From NCBI GenBank assembly GCA_902768985.1, contig CACXNA010000003.1, positions 1 through 58,674 on the forward strand: a stretch of DNA of 58,674 nt, given 5' to 3'. The notes beneath the pieces were generated by a model. That model searched no databases, was not told where the DNA came from, and saw only the letters and a program-made list of their open reading frames with translations. Source of the stretch: an uncultured Bacteroidia bacterium. Its GTDB lineage: Bacteria > Bacteroidota > Bacteroidia > Bacteroidales > UBA932. The translations under genes were made by a program, and so were the position numbers. Below, piece by piece: positions 16,382 to 22,150 of this stretch (positions within the stretch are counted from its first letter, which is position 1; each line of letters starts with the position of its first letter).

Positions 16382-16851
16382 AAGGCTTCGGGCAGGACGA
16401 CCCCTTCGGGGAGAAATTGGCTCGTGTCGCCGTGGTGGCGAAGCAGGTCGCGCACGGCGGAGGAGGAGATGTGGGCGAACTCCTGCGCCGTCGGGATGAT
16501 GATGGTCTCGATCTCGGGGGCGAGGCGGCGGTTGGCGTCCGCGATGGCCTTCTCGTTGTCGAAGTCCATCATGTTGCGGATGCCACGCACGATGTGGCGG
16601 ATGCCGAGCTGGCGGCAGATGTCGATGGTCAGGCAATCATAGGAGATGATGCGCACGCGGTCGCCCAGCGAGGCCGTCGCCTGGCGGATAATGTCGACTT
16701 TCTGCTCGTTGGTGAAGAATCCGCGTTTGTCCTGGTTGATACCGACGGCGACGACGACTTCGTCGAACATCGTCAGCGCGCGGCCGAGGATATTGAGATG
16801 GCCCGCGGTGAACGGGTCGAAGGATCCCGGGAAGAGAGCTATTGTATTCAT
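16378..16851 (-). CDS. coaD: Phosphopantetheine adenylyltransferase
   Basis: 157 residues. Nucleotidyltransferase signatures are clear: PGSFDPFTAGHLNI (the HxGH-type motif, here TAGH) near the N-terminus, RGIRNMMDFDNE in the middle, and ISSSAVRDL late. It makes dephospho-CoA from phosphopantetheine and ATP, the penultimate step of coenzyme A synthesis. The start at 16851 leaves a 6-nt gap to its -7 box, so the mRNA is nearly leaderless. First gene of the coaD-thioredoxin-RHH operon. Confidence 0.96.
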   Translation of the reverse strand: MNTIALFPGSFDPFTAGHLNILGRALTMFDEVVVAVGINQDKRGFFTNEQKVDIIRQATASLGDRVRIISYDCLTIDICRQLGIRHIVRGIRNMMDFDNEKAIADANRRLAPEIETIIIPTAQEFAHISSSAVRDLLRHHGDTSQFLPEGVVLPEAL

Positions 16852-16857
16852 AACAAA

Positions 16858-16865
16858 CAAATATA
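16858..16865 (-). promoter_or_regulatory. -7 box of coaD
   Basis: TATATTTG on the minus strand, 6 nt from the ATG. Divergent with the ung promoter 14 bp away. Confidence 0.7.
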
Positions 16866-16878
16866 GGCAAAAAATGCG

Positions 16879-16886
16879 TATATTTG
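16879..16886 (+). promoter_or_regulatory. -7 box of ung
   Basis: TATATTTG followed by GAGT and then ATG, a 4-nt spacing that places the transcription start at or inside the start codon. Confidence 0.75.
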
Positions 16887-16890
16887 GAGT

Positions 16891-17559
16891 ATGACCGTAA
16901 AAATCGAACCCTCCTGGCGCGAAGCGCTCCAGAGCGAATTTGACCAGCCCTATTTCGCCGCGCTGGCCCAGCAGCTGCATGCCGAGAAGGCGGCGGGGCG
17001 CACCATTTTCCCGCCGGGCGGGCAGATCTTCCGGGCGTTCGACCTCTGCCCGCTGGACCAGACCAAGGTCGTGATCCTGGGGCAGGACCCCTACCACGGC
17101 TACGGCCAGGCCATGGGCCTGTGCTTCAGCGTGCCGCAGGGCGTGCCGGCGCCGCCGTCGCTGAAGAATATTTTCCGGGAGATTGAGACCGACCTCGGCG
17201 TGCAGATGTCCGGCAGCCCGGACCTGACGCCCTGGGCGCGTCAGGGCGTGCTGCTGCTCAACGCCGTGCTGACGGTGCGGGCGGGCGAGCCCACCTCGCA
17301 CGGCGGCATCGGCTGGCAGACCTTCACCGACGCGGTCATCCGCGCCGTCTCCGAGCGGCGCGACGGCGTCGTCTTCCTGCTCTGGGGCAACTACGCCCGC
17401 GGCAAGGCGCCGCTGATCGACGCCTCGCGCCACCTCGTCCTCGAGGCGGCGCACCCGTCGCCCCTCGCCCGCGGCGCCTTCTTCGGCTGCCGCCACTTCT
17501 CCCGCTGCAACGATTATTTAACAGCTCACGGCCAGCCGCCGATCGACTGGAAACTATAG
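16891..17559 (+). CDS. ung: Uracil-DNA glycosylase
   Basis: 222 residues, the usual length of family 1 enzymes. The water-activating loop GQDPYHG, the uracil-binding LLLNAVLTVR and the minor-groove loop HPSPLARG are all intact. It removes uracil from DNA at the start of base-excision repair. Single gene; no strong terminator, but the 3' flank carries a long repeat block shared with the nitroreductase 3' flank. Confidence 0.97.
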   Translation: MTVKIEPSWREALQSEFDQPYFAALAQQLHAEKAAGRTIFPPGGQIFRAFDLCPLDQTKVVILGQDPYHGYGQAMGLCFSVPQGVPAPPSLKNIFREIETDLGVQMSGSPDLTPWARQGVLLLNAVLTVRAGEPTSHGGIGWQTFTDAVIRAVSERRDGVVFLLWGNYARGKAPLIDASRHLVLEAAHPSPLARGAFFGCRHFSRCNDYLTAHGQPPIDWKL

Positions 17560-17606
17560 CCCTCCCCCGCTGTTTTTTGCAATCATTTCACCATCAGCAA
17601 CTTACC

Positions 17607-17640
17607 AAAGTAACCGGTTCCCTCAGGACCTGGTTACTTT
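17607..17640. repeat. Family-2 hairpin, copy 1
   Basis: AAAGTAACC and GGTTACTTT form a perfect 9-bp outer stem; inside, GGTTC and GGACC pair with one wobble and a bulged T. The same outer stem occurs at 30515, 30641, 30768 and 33741 with different inner sequences. Confidence 0.75.
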
Positions 17641-17767
17641 CATAATTATCTATCCTTCAACCACTTATCAAAAACACCACATCTGCTATTTCCTCACCTC
17701 CCCCACCCCCGTCTCTTCCCCGTCTCTTCACCGCCTCTTCCGCGTCTCTCCCTCCTCGCCTATTTCC

Positions 17768-17876
17768 TGTGAGCTGCAAGTGTTTATTATTCAGCTGATT
17801 ACATGATTATACTCCACCGGTTTTAGGGGGAGTACAAATCTATAATTCTCTGACGGATATTTAATTCCAGCTCATA
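17768..17876. repeat. 109-bp palindromic element, copy 3
   Basis: Same ends (TGTGAGC / GCTCATA) and length as copies 1 and 2, centred on 17822. The core palindrome is less perfect here (ACTCCACCGG / TTAGGGGGAGT), so this copy appears older or less constrained. A G-rich tandem repeat follows. Confidence 0.8.
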
Positions 17877-17910
17877 GCAAAATGGGGTGAGGGGGAACTA
17901 GCGGAGGGGC

Positions 17911-17958
17911 GGGAAGGCTGGAGGACGGGAAGGCTGGAGGATGGGAAGGCTGGAGGAG
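17911..17958. repeat. 16-bp G-rich tandem repeat, three units
   Basis: GGGAAGGCTGGAGGAC repeated three times with changes only in the last bases. It resembles the 15-bp unit at 436-537 (shared pattern GGGARGGCYGG) and likewise lies between a 109-bp element and the stop codon of a minus-strand gene. Confidence 0.8.
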
Positions 17959-17968
17959 AGTGACAGGG

Positions 17969-19591
17969 CTAGCGCTTCGGGGGGACGAAGAGGCGGACGA
18001 GGAGGAGGGCGGCGAGAATCAGGAAAATCAGCGTGCAGACGCGGCCGGCGATGTCGCCGTGCTGCACGAAGAGCGTCTGCTCGGAGGAGAGGTTGACGGA
18101 GCCGGTGAGCGTCTGGCGGGTCCACCAGTCGGAGGTCTCGAGGATCTCGCCGCGCTGGTCGATGAAGGCGGAGATGCCGGTGTTGCCGCAGCGGGCGATG
18201 TCGCGGCGCAGCTCAATGGCGCGCAGCGCCGCGAAGCTGAGGTGCTGGCGGTAGCCGGGGGTATTGCCCCACCAGGCGTCATTGGTAATGATAGTCAGAG
18301 CTTTAGCCCCGGCGCGTACGTATTCCGCGCAGTATTCCCCGTAGACGGACTCATAGCAGATGGCGCAGCCGAGGGGCACGCGCTGCGGGCCGAAGTGCAG
18401 CAGCGATACGCCGTCCTGGCCCACGCAGCGGCCCATCAGGCCGCCGACGTGCATTTTGGCGGAAAGCCAGTTGTCCAGCGGAACGAAGATCTTGGGATAA
18501 GGGGTCAGCTCGGTGCCGACCACCAGCTTGCTCTTGTGATAGACCTCGGCCGGGCCTTCCGGCCGGGCCATCATCGCACTGTTGTGCGACACGATCCAGC
18601 CTTCGCCGTACGGCCGCGCCAGCAGGGTCGGCGCCGCGTGCGTATCATAAAGGTCGTAGGTGCTGGCGCCGAAGAGCATTTCCGCGCCGGGATGCTCCGC
18701 CAGGAAGGCGCGCACGCGCTGCAGCGTGGCGGAGTTGTCCGGCGCGTTCAGGACGACGTCGCCGGTGAAGGTCTCGGGCGCAAGCAGCAGCACGGGCTTG
18801 TCCGCGCGGTGCACTAGCACGTCCTCGAACTGGTCCAGCAGGATCTCGGTCTGCTGGGCCTGCGAGAGGGATTGGAATTTCTCGTAAGGGTCGAAATTGG
18901 GCTGGCCGATGACCACGTCCACCGTGGCCTCGGAGCGCTCCTCGTAGGCGTCCCAGATCAGCTTGGAAGCCACCACCGGGCCGGCGACGACGAGGATGAT
19001 GCCGAGCGAGGCGCAGGCGCGGGCGAGGCCGTTCCAGCGCTGCCAGAGCCCGTCGGAGACGGCCACGATCAGGCCGTAAATGCCGAGGTTCGCCACCCAC
19101 ACCCAAAGCGAGCCGCCGAGCATGCCGGTGTACTCGTACCACTGCACCGTGCGCGTGCTGCGCGCGAAAGCGCCGCCGAGCGTGAGCCAGGGCCAGGAGA
19201 TGTCCACGGAGAAGTACACACGCTCCCAGGCGATCCACATGGCCGCGAGGAAAATGTACGGCAGCGCGCCGCCCATTTTCCGCTTCGCCAGGCGGAACAG
19301 GAGCCAGATCAGCAGCATCTGGAGGGCGTTGTAGCAAATGGCGAAAATGCCGCCGCCCACCGTGGCGTTGCACACCCAGAAGGTCGTGGCGGCGTTCCAC
19401 GCCACGAAGGTGAAGGCGGGCCAGATCCAGCGGGCGCGCAGGCGCAGCTGGTCCGCCACGGCGTCCGCGATCAGCAGCGGCACGAAGGCGACCAGCGCCA
19501 GCGCGCCGACGTGCGGCACCAGCCAGGGCAGGCTCAGCAGAAGCGCGGACAGCGCGGAGAGCAGCCAGAGAAGGGTATGCGGTTTTCTCAT
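17969..19591 (-). CDS. lnt: Apolipoprotein N-acyltransferase
   Basis: 540 residues. About six N-terminal TM segments (residues 5-215) precede a nitrilase-type periplasmic domain and a last TM segment (VCTLIFLILAALLLVRLFV). The Glu-Lys-Cys triad is visible in LLAPETF, HKSKLVVGTELTP and AICYESVYG. It adds the third acyl chain to lipoproteins at the inner membrane, consistent with the many lipoproteins here. The start overlaps the rluD stop by 4 bp. Last gene of a four-gene operon. Confidence 0.95.
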   Translation of the reverse strand: MRKPHTLLWLLSALSALLLSLPWLVPHVGALALVAFVPLLIADAVADQLRLRARWIWPAFTFVAWNAATTFWVCNATVGGGIFAICYNALQMLLIWLLFRLAKRKMGGALPYIFLAAMWIAWERVYFSVDISWPWLTLGGAFARSTRTVQWYEYTGMLGGSLWVWVANLGIYGLIVAVSDGLWQRWNGLARACASLGIILVVAGPVVASKLIWDAYEERSEATVDVVIGQPNFDPYEKFQSLSQAQQTEILLDQFEDVLVHRADKPVLLLAPETFTGDVVLNAPDNSATLQRVRAFLAEHPGAEMLFGASTYDLYDTHAAPTLLARPYGEGWIVSHNSAMMARPEGPAEVYHKSKLVVGTELTPYPKIFVPLDNWLSAKMHVGGLMGRCVGQDGVSLLHFGPQRVPLGCAICYESVYGEYCAEYVRAGAKALTIITNDAWWGNTPGYRQHLSFAALRAIELRRDIARCGNTGISAFIDQRGEILETSDWWTRQTLTGSVNLSSEQTLFVQHGDIAGRVCTLIFLILAALLLVRLFVPPKR

Positions 19592-20613
19592 TCTTCAGGC
19601 ATCTGACCGCAGTATTTGCGCCATTTGTCCAGGAGAGCGGTCATATCCTCCGGGAGGTCGGAATCGAATTGCAGCCAGTCGCCGGTGCGCGGGTGCGTGA
19701 AGCCCAGCGTGCGGGCGTGGAGCGCCTGCCGGGGGCAGAGCGCGAAGCAGTTCTGGATGAACTGGCGGTATTTCGCGTAGATGGTCCCCTTGCGGATCTC
19801 CGCGCCGCCGTAGCGTTCGTCGTTGAAAATGGGATGTCCCAGCTGGGACATGTGAACACGGATCTGGTGCGTGCGGCCCGTCTCGAGTTTGCATTCGACC
19901 AGGGTCACGAAGCCGAAGCGCTCCAGCACTTTCCAGTGCGTGACGGCGCGCTTCCCGTGCTCCTCGTCTTCGACGGAACGGAAACGCAGGCGATCCGACG
20001 GATCGCGCCCGATGAAGCTTTCCACCGTGCCCTCGTCTTCGGGCATGTCGCCCCAGACGATGGCATTGTAGCGCCGCTCGATGCTGTGGTCGAAGAACTG
20101 CTTGGCGAGCTTGAGCTGCGCCTCGTCGTTCTTCGCCACGGCCAGCAGGCCGCTCGTATCCTTGTCGATGCGGTGCACCAGGATGCCCATGCGCTCGTCG
20201 AGCGCGTCGGCGTCCTGGCTGAGGCCGAGGTGGTGCGCGAGGGCATTGATGAGCGTGCCCTCGTAGTGGCCGTGGCCGGGATGGACCACCATGCCGGCGG
20301 GCTTGTTGACGACGAGCACGTCGTCGTCCTCATAGACTATATTCAAAGGAATCTCCTGCGGGAGAATCTCCAGCCCGCGACGCCGGTACGGCATCACGAA
20401 GCGGATCACGTCGCCGGGGCGAACGATGTAGTTCGCCTTGACGGGGGTCTCCCCCACCCGCACGTAGCCTTCCTTGAAGGCCTGCTGAATGCGGTTGCGG
20501 GAGGTGTCCTCGAGGTGGGTGGACATGTATTTGTCGATCCGGATGGGCGCCTGCCCCGGATCCACTTCCAGGCGGAAGTGTTCGAACATCTCCTGCGGCT
20601 CCTGCGGCGTCAT
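19588..20613 (-). CDS. rluD: RluD-type 23S rRNA pseudouridine synthase
   Basis: 341 residues. An S4 domain (PIRIDKYMSTHLEDTSRNRIQ) is followed by the catalytic domain with HRIDKDTSGLL, whose Asp is the catalytic residue, and the RTHQIRVH motif. RluD-type enzymes modify helix 69 of 23S rRNA. The start overlaps the PASTA gene stop by 4 bp and the stop overlaps lnt by 4 bp, giving strict operon coupling. Confidence 0.93.
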   Translation of the reverse strand: MTPQEPQEMFEHFRLEVDPGQAPIRIDKYMSTHLEDTSRNRIQQAFKEGYVRVGETPVKANYIVRPGDVIRFVMPYRRRGLEILPQEIPLNIVYEDDDVLVVNKPAGMVVHPGHGHYEGTLINALAHHLGLSQDADALDERMGILVHRIDKDTSGLLAVAKNDEAQLKLAKQFFDHSIERRYNAIVWGDMPEDEGTVESFIGRDPSDRLRFRSVEDEEHGKRAVTHWKVLERFGFVTLVECKLETGRTHQIRVHMSQLGHPIFNDERYGGAEIRKGTIYAKYRQFIQNCFALCPRQALHARTLGFTHPRTGDWLQFDSDLPEDMTALLDKWRKYCGQMPEE

Positions 20614-21401
20614 TTCTTCGTGGCGTCGGGGACTTTGTCGGGATCGGTCGTCAGGGAAAGCGTGACCTCGGTGCCCATGCGCATCTTCTCGGACGGGGCC
20701 GGGCGCTGCTGGTACACGAAGGCGCTGACGGAGTCGGCGTAGGTCTTGACGGTCTCGTCGAAGTGGAGCTTACCCACGTTGAGCGAGCTCTCGAGGGTCA
20801 GGTCCACGGCAGGCAGATACTGCTTGCCGACGAGTTTCGGGACATAGGTCATGTTGTCGCTGGGGTTCAGGCCCACGACAAGATTGATCGTGGTGCCGCT
20901 GGCCAGGACCGTGCCGGGCTTGATGTCCACGCCGCCGCGCTGCTGGCGCAGCACGCTGTTGGTGGCGATGTCGCGGACATAAATCAGGCGGCCGAGGGCG
21001 AGGCCGTGCCGGGCGAGCTCGGCCTTGGCCTGGCGCATGGAATAGCCCACCAGGGAGGGCATTTCCACCTCCTTCGGGACCAGCGTATTCGTGGTCAGGC
21101 GGATGCGGCGGCCGCGCTTGACGTGCGCGCCGGCCTCGGGCGTCTGCAGATAAACGACCCCCGGCTTGAGGCGCTTGACATAGACGGAGTCGGCCAGGAT
21201 GACGCGCACACCGCCGTTCGAGGCGGCCTTGCGGGCCTCCGACCAGGTCATGTTCGTGAAATCGGGGACCTCGATCTCCCGGCCGTGCTGGGTGCCGAGG
21301 CTCAGGAAGATGCTCACCAGCGTGATGACCACCAGCACGGCGGCCACCGCCAGGACGAGGTTGCGGACAATCCAGTTGCCCCAAATTTTCTTGATATCCA
21401 T
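20610..21401 (-). CDS. PASTA-domain membrane protein
   Basis: 263 residues. A short cytoplasmic N-terminus, one TM helix (NLVLAVAAVLVVITLVSIFL) and three PASTA domains outside: EVPDFTNMTWSEARK, EMPSLVGYSMRQAKA and YVPKLVGKQYLPAVD mark their starts. PASTA domains bind peptidoglycan or muropeptides in kinases and transpeptidases, but no kinase or transpeptidase domain is present. The protein is probably a cell-wall-associated factor of the periplasm. It is second in the LysE-PASTA-rluD-lnt operon. Confidence 0.88.
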   Translation of the reverse strand: MDIKKIWGNWIVRNLVLAVAAVLVVITLVSIFLSLGTQHGREIEVPDFTNMTWSEARKAASNGGVRVILADSVYVKRLKPGVVYLQTPEAGAHVKRGRRIRLTTNTLVPKEVEMPSLVGYSMRQAKAELARHGLALGRLIYVRDIATNSVLRQQRGGVDIKPGTVLASGTTINLVVGLNPSDNMTYVPKLVGKQYLPAVDLTLESSLNVGKLHFDETVKTYADSVSAFVYQQRPAPSEKMRMGTEVTLSLTTDPDKVPDATKK

Positions 21402-21405
21402 ATCT

Positions 21406-22017
21406 TTAGCTTCCTATTATCATTATGGCGCCGCGGGCCATCAGGACCACGGCGAAGATGCACACCACGATGCCCGCCACGAGGTTCATCATGCGGAGCG
21501 CCTTCATGTCCAGGCGCAGGTAGCGGGACAGTATCCAGGTGACGGTCGTCCAGTAAATGGCCTCCCCCAGCCCCACGCAGGGGGCGTAATACACGCCGGC
21601 CAAGCCGAGCTGGAACAGCGCCATCAGCGCCATCATCACCCCGATGGCGAGCGGGTTGGAGAGCGTCGTGCCGACGCCCTGCCAGAAGCAGGTCCAGGGG
21701 TTCATGCGCCCGCCGCCGTCCTCGCGGCTCACGGCCACCCGGCGGCGGAGCATCCCGACGCCGATCAGGCCGACCAGCGCGCCGCCGATGAGCATGATCC
21801 AGCGGGCGTTCGCATCGATGAAATCATCGAGCATCTGCACGGCCATCAGGCCGATGGCGGCGTACATCATGTCCACCATGGTGGCGCCCAGCCCCACCAT
21901 CAGGCCGCAGCGGCGGCCGTAGCACGTCGTGCGCTGGATCACCATCACGAGGATGGGACCGATGGGAATGGCGGCGATCACGCCGACCAGCAGGGCTTTA
22001 AACACCGTAAGGATCAT
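21406..22017 (-). CDS. LysE-family transporter
   Basis: 203 residues from the ATG at 22017 (MILTVFKALLVG). The frame opens 42 bp earlier but runs across the promoter box at 22026-22033. Six hydrophobic segments fit the LysE/RhtB fold, and the signature GVIAAIPIGPILVMVIQ near the N-terminus is typical. Members export amino acids or related metabolites across the inner membrane; the substrate is not known. First gene of the operon. Confidence 0.85.
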   Translation of the reverse strand: MILTVFKALLVGVIAAIPIGPILVMVIQRTTCYGRRCGLMVGLGATMVDMMYAAIGLMAVQMLDDFIDANARWIMLIGGALVGLIGVGMLRRRVAVSREDGGGRMNPWTCFWQGVGTTLSNPLAIGVMMALMALFQLGLAGVYYAPCVGLGEAIYWTTVTWILSRYLRLDMKALRMMNLVAGIVVCIFAVVLMARGAIMIIGS

Positions 22018-22025
22018 ATAACTTA

Positions 22026-22033
22026 CAAAGATA
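22026..22033 (-). promoter_or_regulatory. -7 box of the LysE-lnt operon
   Basis: TATCTTTG on the minus strand, 8 nt before the ATG at 22017. It decides between the two possible starts. Confidence 0.75.
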
Positions 22034-22046
22034 GTCAAAAAAAAAA

Positions 22047-22071
22047 GATTCCGGGTCAAGCCCGGAATGAC
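22047..22071. repeat. REP-like hairpin
   Basis: GATTCCGGG / CCCGGAATGAC, identical in plan to the copies at 2808 and 57306. A half copy (CCGGCGAATGAC) follows at 22079-22090. It lies upstream of the LysE promoter. Confidence 0.75.
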
Positions 22072-22100
22072 TATGGGACCGGCGAATGACGGGGAAAAGA

Positions 22101-22129
22101 AAAGCAGCCTGCGGTAGGCAGGCTGCTTT
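22101..22129 (-). terminator. Terminator of the outer-membrane receptor gene
   Basis: Perfect 12-bp stem AAAGCAGCCTGC / GCAGGCTGCTTT, 5-nt loop, with T-rich tail on the minus strand (TCTTTTCC). It lies 22 bp beyond the stop codon of the 998-residue OMP. Confidence 0.9.
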
Positions 22130-22150
22130 TCGATATCAGCGTGTTAGCGA

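Larger units (their letters stand above)
17560..17968. other. Repeat-filled intergenic stretch
   Basis: No gene is supported. In order it holds a block of about 109 bp shared with 30477-30585, including a family-2 hairpin (17607-17640); a pyrimidine-rich stretch with four imperfect CGTCTCTTCC-type units (about 17708-17752); the third 109-bp palindromic element (17768-17876); and a 16-bp G-rich tandem repeat (17911-17958) ending 10 bp before the lnt stop codon. Confidence 0.8.
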
